Positions 27,936 to 36,864 of a stretch of 60,835 bases of DNA are shown here, piece after piece; the first letter of the stretch is position 1, and each line of letters starts with the position of its first letter. The position numbers were made by a program, and so were the translations under genes. Source of the stretch: Planctomycetota bacterium (GTDB lineage: Bacteria > Planctomycetota > Planctomycetia > Gemmatales > Gemmataceae); the NCBI GenBank assembly GCA_021781415.1, contig JAJXWW010000183.1, forward strand, positions 1 to 60,835, written 5' to 3'. Under the pieces are notes generated by a model that ran no database searches, was not told where the DNA came from, and was given only the letters and a program-made list of their open reading frames with translations.

Positions 27936-29282
27936 ATGCTTTCTCGATTGCGCGGCTTCTCGTTATGGATTTTGCATCAGATCCCGACCGTCCTGACGCT
28001 GGGGTTGCTCGGCGGTATAGCCTGGTGGGGTTTTGCGTGGGATTGGAAGATACCGAGCCTGCCCGAATTGCTCCATCCCTCTCCGACCAAAAAAGAGGAA
28101 GACGCGGAGAAAAAACAGGATAACGCGGACGACAAAAATCCGAATAAGCCTCTACCACCGTTCAAACTCGATTCCGAGGAGGCAAGGATTTCCGCAGGCG
28201 TCCGGACGGAGACAATTCAGCTGAAATGGGTGGAGGAATACGTCGTGGCCAACGGAGACATCGAGTTCGATCAAAGCCGATACGCTCATCTCTCCACGCG
28301 CGCCAGCGGCACGGCCAAAAGCGTTCACAAAGATCTGGGCCAACAAGTCAAAAAGGGCGAAGTCTTGGCCCTCGTCGCCTCGCCGGATCTGGCGCGCCTC
28401 AAGTTCGATCTCCAGCAAACGCTGCTGACGGTGCAGATGCGCGAGAAGATATTTCGACGCCTGCAATCGACGGGTGGCGCGACCTCACCCAAGGATCTGG
28501 AGAGTGCCGAGTTCGCCCTGCGCGACGCACGCATCGCCCTCTCGAAGGACGTGCAATCGCTGCAAAATCTCGGTCTCTCCGTGCCGCTCGACGAACTGTC
28601 ACGCTCCAGCGACGAGCAAATCGCCGCGCGCCTGCACACCTTGGGGATTCCAGAGAAGCTGTTGCAGAAGTTGGACCCTGAAATCGCCACCGGCAACGAT
28701 CTCCTGCCGATGTATGCTCCGTTCGATGGCGTCGTCATCAAGCGCGACATCGTCCCCGGCGAGACGGTGAGTCCGCAATCGCCCCAGTTTCAGTTGGCGG
28801 ACGTGAGCCGTTTGTGGATCATGTTGCGGGTTCGCCTCGAGGACGCCGGCAAGGTGCGACGAGATCAACATGCTCTGTTTCATCTCGACGGACCCAACGA
28901 AAACGCGCCCCCCGCGAAGATTCAATGGATCAGCGCCGAAGTGGATGAGAAAACGCGAACGGTGGCCGTCCGCGCCGAGGTGGAGAACGCGGAAGGACGT
29001 TTGCGGCCGCATACCTTCGGGTCGGCACGCATCGTGGTGAATCGGCAGCAACGTCTTACCGTTCCCAACGATGCGTTACAGTTCGACGGCACGTCGCATC
29101 TCGTCTTCGCCCAAGGCGATTCGCCCCTTGAGTTTCAACCGCTGCGGGTCCAACTCGGTCCCTCGCACGAGACGTTCACCGTCGTACTCGACGGTCTCAA
29201 GGCGGGGCAGACTCTTGCCGTCGCCGGCACGCGCCCACTTCTGTCGGAGATGCTCAAGGAACGCATCGGCGGGGAGGATTAA
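27936..29282 (+). CDS. CzcB-like RND periplasmic adaptor
   Basis: 448 aa from ATG 27936, which is preceded by GGAGGAAA. The sequence has an N-terminal TM anchor (TVLTLGLLGGIAWWGF), an acidic and Lys-rich linker, and a first lipoyl half (ASGTAKSVHKDLGQQVKKGEVLALVASPDLARLK). Next come a helical hairpin (about 155-200) and the second lipoyl half (YAPFDGVVIKRDIVPGETVSPQSP), then barrel and C-terminal domains. It matches heavy-metal efflux adaptors. Neither a CzcA permease nor a CzcC channel follows. A new minus-strand gene begins right after, so the operon seems truncated here or the partners are elsewhere. Confidence 0.85.
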   Translation: MLSRLRGFSLWILHQIPTVLTLGLLGGIAWWGFAWDWKIPSLPELLHPSPTKKEEDAEKKQDNADDKNPNKPLPPFKLDSEEARISAGVRTETIQLKWVEEYVVANGDIEFDQSRYAHLSTRASGTAKSVHKDLGQQVKKGEVLALVASPDLARLKFDLQQTLLTVQMREKIFRRLQSTGGATSPKDLESAEFALRDARIALSKDVQSLQNLGLSVPLDELSRSSDEQIAARLHTLGIPEKLLQKLDPEIATGNDLLPMYAPFDGVVIKRDIVPGETVSPQSPQFQLADVSRLWIMLRVRLEDAGKVRRDQHALFHLDGPNENAPPAKIQWISAEVDEKTRTVAVRAEVENAEGRLRPHTFGSARIVVNRQQRLTVPNDALQFDGTSHLVFAQGDSPLEFQPLRVQLGPSHETFTVVLDGLKAGQTLAVAGTRPLLSEMLKERIGGED

Positions 29283-29343
29283 GTCCACGCTCAGATCTCC
29301 ATGAAGGTGGATGGATAAAAGCTTTGATCTCTCGGGTTATCAA

Positions 29344-29586
29344 CTATCGTATTGCATGGGGATTCAGTCGATAGTACGCACGATGTCCACCCCTGCTGCC
29401 ATCCACTCTTTGCAGCAAGCCCTGCTTGGCGAGTTCCTTCAAGTGCCAGGGGGCAACTCCTTGGGACTTGTGGGAGTCTGCAATCCGCGAGTAACAAAAC
29501 GTCCCGCTCGCGCTCGGGATCTCCTCGCACGCTTGAAGGGCCTGGACCAAAATTGGAGCAAGAATCATCATAATATCCTCAAACAA
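29344..29586 (-). CDS. Small winged-helix DNA-binding protein
   Basis: 80 aa. The second half, GVAPWHLKELAKQGLLQRVDGSRGGHRAYYRLNP, reads as the recognition helix and wing of a winged-helix domain. ATG 29586 has a GAGGAT upstream. A dyad operator-like site lies 15 nt upstream. I do not recognise the family beyond the fold. It may regulate itself or the neighbouring accessory genes. Confidence 0.65.
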   Translation of the reverse strand: MFEDIMMILAPILVQALQACEEIPSASGTFCYSRIADSHKSQGVAPWHLKELAKQGLLQRVDGSRGGHRAYYRLNPHAIR

Positions 29587-29600
29587 GTACAGAGTTATTC

Positions 29601-29616
29601 TGTATACACATATACA
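29601..29616. promoter_or_regulatory. Dyad TGTATA-N4-TATACA, possible operator
   Basis: Perfect 6-bp arms with a 4-nt spacer sit just upstream of the winged-helix gene (minus strand). An autoregulatory site is plausible. Confidence 0.5.
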
Positions 29617-29668
29617 CTATATCCGTGTGCGGCGTCAAGCTCCCAAGTCCGTTTTCGAGTCGAAGGGT

Positions 29669-29807
29669 GCTTCACCGGGCATGCGCGGCGGGGCGGTTCG
29701 CCACATCAAAGCAACTTCCTCCGCCGTCAGACCGTAGGCCGCGTTCACCAGGTCGGCGAGCAGGGCTTCCAGGCGGCGCGCTTCTGCGGACAGCGTTTGC
29801 AGCGGGA
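29669..29807 (-). pseudogene. Duplicated 3' fragment of restriction-modification gene
   Basis: This 139-nt stretch is a close imperfect copy of 31336-31474, the 3' end of the large Type IIG-like gene. It still encodes, on the minus strand, PLQTLSAEARRLEALLADL and VNAAYGLTAEEVALMW. It has no upstream methylase domain and is a remnant. The two copies flank the DUF2513 and GGDEF genes as direct repeats. Confidence 0.8.
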
Positions 29808-29897
29808 CGCTTGCGAAACGACCATATCTCAAGCGCGCGGCCGTTGGTACAATGCTTACCGAGTGATTGCGTCATCGTCTTATCGGCGGAGTGAGCC

Positions 29898-30227
29898 ATG
29901 CAGCGAAACATGGATTTGGTGCGGAATATATTGCTGTGGATTGAAAACAGCCCTTCGGGGTGGACGGTGCCGTCGTTCGGTATGGGCGGCTTCATGCCCG
30001 AACAAGTCGCCCACCACGCCAACATCATGAGGGAGGACGGGTTAATCGAAGGCTCCGATAGGCACATGCTTACCTGGAAAGGACACGAGTTTCTCGACCT
30101 GGCCCGCGATCCGAACCGTTGGAACCAAGCCAAAATCGCCATTGGCAAGGTCGGCTCCGCCCCCCTCGCGGTGTGGATGAAAGTTCTCAATGACCTCATA
30201 CTCAAGGAGTTGAGCGCGGCGTCGTGA
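29898..30227 (+). CDS. DUF2513 protein
   Basis: 109 aa. The N-terminus MDLVRNILLWIENSPSGW and the central HANIMREDGLIEG and LTWKGHEFLDLARD motifs are typical of DUF2513, a winged-helix-like family often found on mobile or phage-related DNA (family knowledge). Its exact function is unknown. It is followed by a GGDEF gene 38 nt downstream and enclosed by the duplicated methylase ends. Confidence 0.8.
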   Translation: MQRNMDLVRNILLWIENSPSGWTVPSFGMGGFMPEQVAHHANIMREDGLIEGSDRHMLTWKGHEFLDLARDPNRWNQAKIAIGKVGSAPLAVWMKVLNDLILKELSAAS

Positions 30228-30265
30228 AGTCTCGATGATCGAGACGGCCAAACAGGAGGCGGAGC

Positions 30266-31297
30266 ATGAGTCAGCCCGATCTGAAATTGCAGATACTTAA
30301 GACTTGCCTCGACAATTTCAAAGGACATTTCAACCAGACAGTCACTTTCCTTATCCAGAGTGCCCTTGGCAGTTTTATAACGCCGGAGAAAGTTGATACG
30401 GTCAATCGGTACATCAACGATATCCAGGGTTCTCTGGGGGATGTTGCGGGCGATGGCCCAGATGCTGGCCAATTCATGCAAGATCTACACAGGCGCGATC
30501 CGGTCGTGGGCCAAGTCCTAAAACAAGCCGTCCTTTATTACCGTAGAGACAAGGCAACGTATACCGAAACACTGCTGGAGAAGACCTTTCATCCCGAACT
30601 GAGCGCGACTATCGAAAAAGAGATCAAAACATTGGATGCCTTGACAAGCCAGGACTGGTTCCAAGCGATTCCAACATTCAGACTACCACGACCGACCGAT
30701 TATTTATCTATTCAGTTCGTTGAAGAATCGACCGAGCAGCGGAAGATCCCTGACCGTCGCTACGATGAAAAGTTTCACATCCTTCAAGCTCCGTCATTGT
30801 TTCTCCCTGACTTGGCCTATTTTCGTGCCAAATGCGAGGTGCGCAACGCGCCACTCACCATTGCGTTCCTTGACATCGACGATTTTAAGAGTTTCAATAC
30901 CAAGAACAGCGAAACGAAAGTGGACCGCAATTTGCTTCCTCTCTTTATGCAAACTATAGAAGCGCACTTGTACCATCACGGCTTCGCCTACCGTCAAGGC
31001 GGCGACGAATACCTCATCCTATTGCCCAGCCTGTCAAAACAGTTCGCTCTTGACTTTCTGGACGAACTCCGCCGCAAGTTGGCCGAATTGCAGTATCCCG
31101 AAATCGACGGCTCGACAACGGTTTCCATCGGCGTCTGCGTCGTCGGACCCGATTGCCCCCTTACCGACCGCGAACTGCGCGACCGAGCCAATCAAGCCAA
31201 GAATTACGCCAAGAAAGAAGGCAAAAACCGTCTCGCCACATACTACGGGCCGCGTTTTGTCCCGGAAGAGTTGCGGGCGGTCCAGCCGGAAAGATAG
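30266..31297 (+). CDS. GGDEF-domain protein with novel N-terminal region
   Basis: 343 aa. The C-terminal domain (about residues 180-335) is a diguanylate-cyclase-type fold, with the metal-binding LDIDDFKSFN and the A-site motif GGDEY in place of GGDEF. The N-terminal ~170 residues are mainly helical and not recognised (LETAT-type phrases such as LKTCLDNFKGHFNQTVTFLIQ and FMQDLHRRDPVVGQVL). No TM or PAS domain is present, so it is a cytosolic enzyme. GGDEY could still support catalysis. Its place between methylase remnants and RM genes suggests a nucleotide-signalling part of a defence system (inference). Confidence 0.82.
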   Translation: MSQPDLKLQILKTCLDNFKGHFNQTVTFLIQSALGSFITPEKVDTVNRYINDIQGSLGDVAGDGPDAGQFMQDLHRRDPVVGQVLKQAVLYYRRDKATYTETLLEKTFHPELSATIEKEIKTLDALTSQDWFQAIPTFRLPRPTDYLSIQFVEESTEQRKIPDRRYDEKFHILQAPSLFLPDLAYFRAKCEVRNAPLTIAFLDIDDFKSFNTKNSETKVDRNLLPLFMQTIEAHLYHHGFAYRQGGDEYLILLPSLSKQFALDFLDELRRKLAELQYPEIDGSTTVSIGVCVVGPDCPLTDRELRDRANQAKNYAKKEGKNRLATYYGPRFVPEELRAVQPER

Positions 31298-31322
31298 AGC
31301 ATTTCCTGCATACAGTCAATTT

Positions 31323-34300
31323 TTAGACCGCAGGAGCTTCACCGGGCATGCGCGACGGAGCGGTCTGCCACATAAGCGCAACTTCCTCCGCCGTCAGACC
31401 GTAGGCCGCGTTCACCAACTCGGCGAGTTGGGCTTCCAGGCGGCGCGCTTCCGTGGACAGCGTTTGTAGCGGTACGATGCTACGGAGATGTTCGTCCTTC
31501 AACGCCTTCAGTCCGGCCACGCTCAGCGGTTTCGTTCTGCCGCGTGCCTTCTTCACTTCGGCGATCAGCGTGTCCGCGTCGAGGATGGCCATATTCTGGA
31601 TTTTCTGACTCGGTTTTTCCACATTATATTCCACACGCAGCCAATCGAGGACTGCACTTCGCCCTGCATGCTGTTCGCCGGTGAGATCGATGAGACGACG
31701 GACGGTATCCGAGACAATAGATCGTTGGCTATCCGTTGGCCTGCATAGCGGCACTTCTTGGACAAACTCGCGGATGAAGCGGAGAGCCTCATCCTTGCCG
31801 TGCATTGCGTTTCTCCAAGCGAACCACCACATCAAGGGAGAGTTCATCACCGCCAAAATCCAATGATTCTCGGCGGGCAAGATATAAACAGTGTTGTTGA
31901 TGTAGAATCCGCTTTCGTCGAAACACCATTGCGCTCGCCAAGTGATCTCCGGATAGATAATTTTTGGCCGATCGAATTTGCCCCAATAGGCGCAGGAGCG
32001 CAGTTCCCACCAATGCTCGCCCTGATCCTGCCTTTTGAGAAGCGCCTCACGGAATTGGTTCAGGTGCCCATGAACCGCCGGGTACGTCGCGGCGAAGATA
32101 GCTTCCGCCTGATCCTCGGCGTTCGCCCACGGCCACGGATGATTCCCGCTCGACTTCAACGCCAGCATCCACAATCCATTCTAATCCGACCGCCAACGGT
32201 TGATGTCCTGCCCGCGAAGATACGGCTTGAACAGATCCACGGACTTCGGATCGGCGGCAACAAGTCTCTCCCTTGTCGCTGTGTCCATCAAGAAGGAATC
32301 GTTGAATCCAGTCTTGATCCCGGAAAGTGATTCAACACCCGCGAACTCTTGCAGCGGTACACCGACCCGACGAATCTTCTCCATCAGCGCCGTCACGTCC
32401 GACGGCTCCAACAACCAAGCATCGGCACCGAGGCGATCGCGGGGCATCTCAAATGCTTGGGCGGCGATCTGGTTGGACAGATCCTCAATCCGAAGCTGAT
32501 CGCGCGGGATGGCGCAAACACGAACGGACGGAGGCGGTGGCGAGGCGGTCGGTTTGCGGGCTACGAGGATGGACGGGAATACGTCGGCGTCGGGGAAGAT
32601 TTGCTTGGCGTGGCCGAAGTCCACCACCGATTCGACCCAGGCACTGTCACCGAAAAAGCGGCGCAGCGCCTCGCCGTAGCCAGCCTTCATCCATTTGTTC
32701 GTCACGACGAAACCGAGTCGGCCACCCGTTTTCAGAAGGTTGATTCCCAATTCGTAGAAGTAGACGTACAGATCGGCGGTACCGTCGTAGGCGCGATAGT
32801 GTTGCTGCAAATAAGGCTTGTACGGCGAAATCCACTCTTGCCGTACATACGGCGGATTGCCGAGAACCACATCGAAGCCGCCGGTGGCGAATACTTCCGG
32901 AAACGCCGTCCGCCAATCGAACGCCTTGGGATGAACGGCGGGGTCGGCGACGACGCTGTTGCCTTCGCGGATGTTGTGATCCAGACTGGTCAGCACTTTG
33001 CCGACCTCCGCCGTTTTGATCCAACACGACAGCCGAGCGATTTCCACCGCTTCGCCGTTGAGATCGACACCGTACAGATTGTGTTCCAGGATGGTCTTGC
33101 GAATGTCGAAGAGCGTCGCGCCGCGCAGTTCGGTCAGGAAGCCTTGCGCCTTGTGATACTCGGCGAACAGTTGATCGAACGCCTCGATCAGAAACGCACC
33201 GCTGCCGCAGGCCGGATCGACGAGGCGGATCGTTTGCAGATCGTCGATCCAATCGTGCCAGAAATCGACCAGGGCAACGGTCTGCGACTTTTTCAGAGTT
33301 TGCGGATCGAAAACGGAGGGATCGGCGAGAACCTTCTTGATACTCTTCGCCGCAGCGGTTTCGTGAGAGGCACGCAGTTTCTCGAAGCGGTCGGCAACGA
33401 TGGGGCCTAGCGTTTGGGCGACGATGTAGCGCGTGATGAACGCCGGCGTGTAGAACGCGCCGGATTCTTTACGGCTGCTTTTCTTCTGCTCCTTCGGCTT
33501 CGTCTCGGCGAGGCGTCCGGCGAGGCGTTCCTGCATCTCTTCGAGATCGGAGATCGACTGTTCAAAGATGTGGCCGAGAATTTCCACGTCGATCAGGCGG
33601 CCCTTGGCGTCCCCCTCACCCTTGCCCTCTCCCCCTGAAGGGGGAGAGGGCAAGGGTGAGGGGGTCGTTGCCGTACTCGTAATCGGCCAGCTTCTTGAAC
33701 CCTTCGCATACGGCGTCCGGTACGATCAGTTTTTCGAGATAGAGATCGGGAGCGAACAGTCCGCCGTTGTAACGCGTGACGTTCAAGAGGTCGTTGCCGT
33801 TATCGACGGCTCGGAAGAGTCCGGTGAAATTGTGCCAGATGGGACGCGGATTGAACGGGTCGGCGTGTTGGTAGGCGCGGGCGATGATGTCGCGCGGCAG
33901 CAGACCGCGATCCTCGCAGAAGGCGATGAAGAGAACGCGATCGAGTATCTTTTGCGTGGCGGCCAACAGCGCGAGCGGCGACTCGTTCGGATTGTGTACT
34001 TTGAGCATCTCGAAAATCTGTTCGCGGAGTGCGCGATACTCGCGGTAGTACGCCTCGGTCAGTTCGCGGCCAATCTTCTTCGATTCAATCAGCAGGGCGT
34101 CGAGATGGTTGCCGCTCGGACGCAGCACGCGCTCGGCACCGAGGAGATAGACGCAGCGTTTGCGTTCGTTGCCGTTGTCGGCCAGTTGAGCGATGTCGAA
34201 GCGTTCGTAGGTGAAGGTGTCGTGCCCCTTGTGGTAGAGACGAATCTCCTTCAAATTGGCGACGAGATACCAGTCGATGCGGAGTTGCACGGCGTATTGT

Positions 34301-34704
34301 AGGGCTTGCTCGACGGCGGAGCGTTTGCGTCCGGCGAAGGGGCGGTCGAGCGGATCGCGTGGTCCTTTGCCTTCGAGAACGGCGACGAAGGCGTTGCGTT
34401 CGCCGTCGAAGACGCCGAAACCGGCGTCGGCGAATTTGCCATCGACCTCGACTAACGCTTCGCGTTTCAGAGTATACGGCATAGTCGGCGGCGGGACGTA
34501 GCCGAGGAGATCGACGAACACATCGCGGAGGAAGTCGGCGAGCAGTTCGGTCTCTTTCATCGTCCCGGCCTGCTTGGAACCGAGTAGGTTCGACCAATTC
34601 GCCAATTTCTGAAGCAGAGCAGGCGACGGAGGCGGGGCATCGAATCCCTTGAGTTTGGGACGAACGGCGTCGGGACGAAAGAGAGGCTTCATTTCAGTGG
34701 GCAT
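31323..34704 (-). pseudogene. Type IIG-like (Eco57I family) restriction-modification gene, disrupted
   Basis: Three consecutive minus-strand frames together make one ~1100-aa Eco57I-type protein. The N-terminal part (34704-33616) is nuclease-like, with AVLEGKGPRDP. The central part has the methylase motifs LVDPACGSGAFLIEAFD (motif I) and the catalytic NPPYVRQEW (motif IV). The C-terminal part is the target-recognition region. Two lesions are seen. The first is a palindrome insertion at 33609-33666 that shifts the frame; removing 55 bp rejoins YGND to AKGRLIDVEILG. The second is an in-frame TAG at 32181-32183 where a Trp codon would be expected (RSD-stop-NGLW). The gene is therefore predicted inactive. 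The enzyme would have methylated adenine and cleaved DNA as a defence system. Confidence 0.85.
33609..33666. mobile_element. 52-bp palindromic miniature element with 3-bp target duplication
   Basis: The arms 33612-33636 and 33639-33663 are perfect 25-bp inverted repeats around a 2-nt centre. GTC flanks each end (33609-33611 and 33664-33666), consistent with a 3-bp target duplication. Removing the element and one GTC restores the reading frame of the restriction gene. It is a MITE/REP-like sequence with no coding capacity. Confidence 0.8.
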
Positions 34705-34861
34705 CGGATCAACTCGTGCCTTCGGGGCTTTCTTCGATGGAGACAGCGATTCGAGAGTCGAGTGCGCATTGCATAAAATGCTACCGCGAGGATAGATTTC
34801 GACAAGGCGTATTGGCGGCGTTGGATTCGTTTGCTACGATGCAGTGACAAAGGAGATCGCC

Positions 34862-35104
34862 ATGATCGAACTGACCGCACAGCAGCGACGCAATTTAACG
34901 GCGACAGACGTTCTCCCGTTGTTAGATCCGGAAACCGGGAAAACCTACGTCCTGCTGCAAACCGAGGTCTACGAACGGCTCAAGAGTCTTCTGGACGAAG
35001 AACCCCGAGTCACGGGCGAGATGGTGGACCGCCTCATGGAAGAGGAGGACCGAGATGATCCCACTCTGGCGTATTACCAACGGCAGTTCGGAAGTAAGCC
35101 TTGA
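34862..35104 (+). CDS. Antitoxin-like protein upstream of PemK/MazF toxin
   Basis: 80 aa from ATG 34862. It is small and acidic, with the C-terminal part VTGEMVDRLMEEEDRDDPTLAYYQRQF. Its stop overlaps the start of the MazF-family toxin gene (TTGA at 35101). I do not recognise a classical AbrB or RHH motif, so the antitoxin call rests mostly on position, size and charge. Confidence 0.65.
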   Translation: MIELTAQQRRNLTATDVLPLLDPETGKTYVLLQTEVYERLKSLLDEEPRVTGEMVDRLMEEEDRDDPTLAYYQRQFGSKP

Positions 35105-35448
35105 TTCAGCGCGGCGACATCGTCCTGGTTGATTTCCCGTACACCGATGTGACAAGGACTAAAGTTCGTCCTGCCGTCGTGGTACTGAACGACCGCGACA
35201 ACCAGCGACTCCGCAAAACCGTTGTCGCCATGATTACGGGCAATCTGCGACGGCTTGGCGACCCGAGTCATCTGTTCCTCGACCCAGTCCCCGAGACATC
35301 CATCGGGCTTCGCTATCCCTCGCTGGTGTCCTGCAACAACCTCCTGACGGCGGATCAAAGCGACATCCGACAGACGCTCGGCCACCTATCGGTCGCCCTC
35401 AAGCAACAGCTCAATGACTGCTTGAAGACTGTTTTGGAGTTGCCCTAA
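35101..35448 (+). CDS. MazF/PemK-family toxin
   Basis: 115 aa, starting at TTG 35101 that overlaps the antitoxin stop. The fold is clear: RGDIVLVDFPYTDVTRTKVRPAVVVLND and VAMITGNLRRLG, then LLTADQSDIRQTLGHLS. These are mRNA-cleaving endoribonucleases (family knowledge). It makes a complete-looking TA pair with the gene before it, in the accessory region between the RM pseudogene and the ExbB-like gene. Confidence 0.82.
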   Translation: MIQRGDIVLVDFPYTDVTRTKVRPAVVVLNDRDNQRLRKTVVAMITGNLRRLGDPSHLFLDPVPETSIGLRYPSLVSCNNLLTADQSDIRQTLGHLSVALKQQLNDCLKTVLELP

Positions 35449-35561
35449 TGAGATCGGTTATTCTCTCTAAAAACTTCGTGCCTTGACAATTCATCCGCTC
35501 ATTCCGCACAATTTCCTTACGCGAATACGACCGATCCTTTGTCGCCCTCACGGACAACCGC

Positions 35562-36386
35562 ATGGTTTTGACTCCCTCGCATCGTCCCACGCGCGAATGG
35601 CCGCTTTTGTTACTGGCGCTCGCTCTGGTCTGCGCCATCTGCATTCCCCTGTGGCAGTGGTCGTCCGGCAAAGGCGACGCCGGCAACGATTGGTCGAAGT
35701 GGACGCCGGAACGCCTCAGCCGTTTGCTCCTCGGTCCAGAGCAAATCGCCAGCTATTGCGCGTTCACTTGGGCCGCCTTCATCCTCCTGGGCCGTTATCT
35801 CGAAGTGCGCCGCCAACGCCGTGCTTTCGACTTGGAGCTATTATCCACCGATGTTGGCGTGTGCATCCTTCCCGAAGACGCACGGCTGTTGCAACGGCGC
35901 GTCGAACAGCGTTCGGCGCGCGGCGGCCCCTACATCTTGGCCAACATGATCCGTCTGGCGTTGAGCAAGTACGCCGTCAGTCGTTCGGGACGCGATGTCA
36001 GCGACACGGTGCGAACCCAAGCCGACGTCGATTTGGGCCGCCTGGTATCGAGCATGGCGACGGTGCATTATCTCGCTTGGGCGATCCCGGCCATCGGCTT
36101 TTTGGGTACGGTGCGCGGCTTGGCCACCAGTCTGACGCTCGGCGGACAGACCGGCTTGGCCATGAATCAATTCGTCGCCGACGCCACCCGCCACCTCAAC
36201 GTCGCCTTCGATTGCACGCTGGTCGCTCTGGCGCTGAGCTTGGTCGTGATGTTTCTTCTGCATTCGGTGCAACGCGACGAAGAGGCGTTGGTCATCGACT
36301 GCCAACAGTATTGTTTGGAGCATCTGGTAACGCGGCTGTACGAACTGGCACCGGAGGAAAATGCCGAGGCGCGGATGACGAATTAA
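35562..36386 (+). CDS. MotA/TolQ/ExbB-family proton channel protein
   Basis: 274 aa. A TM is at residues 14-33 and a second around 62-80 (CAFTWAAFILLGRYL). The conserved channel part WAIPAIGFLGTVRGLATSL is at about 185, followed by the last TM (VALALSLVVMFLLHSVQRDEE). The proline and glycine pattern is that of MotA/TolQ/ExbB. It would use proton flow to energise an outer-membrane or cytoskeletal process. No partner ExbD/TolR is immediately adjacent. The Hsp70-fold/FHA and vWA genes downstream may belong to the same system, though TA genes lie between. Confidence 0.8.
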   Translation: MVLTPSHRPTREWPLLLLALALVCAICIPLWQWSSGKGDAGNDWSKWTPERLSRLLLGPEQIASYCAFTWAAFILLGRYLEVRRQRRAFDLELLSTDVGVCILPEDARLLQRRVEQRSARGGPYILANMIRLALSKYAVSRSGRDVSDTVRTQADVDLGRLVSSMATVHYLAWAIPAIGFLGTVRGLATSLTLGGQTGLAMNQFVADATRHLNVAFDCTLVALALSLVVMFLLHSVQRDEEALVIDCQQYCLEHLVTRLYELAPEENAEARMTN

Positions 36387-36400
36387 CGTGAGAGGTCGCT

Positions 36401-36622
36401 ATGCGTCGTGTTGAAGTAAATTCCGAAGTGCTTTATCACGCGATCAATGACGCCATCAACGTCTTTGTCCGCGAGGTGCTGATTCCGCGAAGCCATGTCA
36501 ACGCTGAAGTCTACTTTAACGACGAGGAACTGGTGGGTTTGCAACACCAGACAGCGAAACAATGGGCTGAACATTGGAAGATTTCTTGGAAGAATGACGT
36601 CTGCGAGAGTTCCGGCGAATAA
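36401..36622 (+). CDS. Small hypothetical protein
   Basis: 73 aa with GAGAGG about 9 nt before the ATG. It is predicted soluble (VNAEVYFNDEELVGLQHQTAKQWAEHW). No family recognised. It starts 14 nt after the ExbB-like gene. Confidence 0.5.
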   Translation: MRRVEVNSEVLYHAINDAINVFVREVLIPRSHVNAEVYFNDEELVGLQHQTAKQWAEHWKISWKNDVCESSGE

Positions 36623-36672
36623 GAAGAATGGCGAGAAATACCCATTCAGAGCAGGAGCCTTGGAGGTTTGCC

Positions 36673-36864
36673 ATGAGCGAAACGATGCGTGAGTTATTGC
36701 AAGCGTTCGACGCGCTCCCGCCACTCGAACAAAAAGAAATGGCGGGAGAGATCCTGCGCCGCTGTACTGTTGACGAGAGCCTGCCCGATGCGGCTCTGGA
36801 CGAGTTAGCGGCCGACTTGTTCCGCAGTTACGATGCCGAGGAGGATGCCCGTGCCGCACCCTGA
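36673..36864 (+). CDS. Antitoxin-like small protein
   Basis: 63 aa from ATG 36673. The sequence LLQAFDALPPLEQKEMAGEILRR with an acidic end (LFRSYDAEEDARAAP) resembles addiction-module antitoxins of the type found with PemK/MazF proteins in planctomycetes. It overlaps the downstream toxin-like gene by 20 nt. Confidence 0.65.
   Translation: MSETMRELLQAFDALPPLEQKEMAGEILRRCTVDESLPDAALDELAADLFRSYDAEEDARAAP

Noticed and set aside
32181..32183. Possible pyrrolysine or other recoding at TAG in the restriction gene
   Set aside because: No pyrrolysine context is seen, another lesion is present in the same gene, and a Trp-to-stop change is the simplest explanation.
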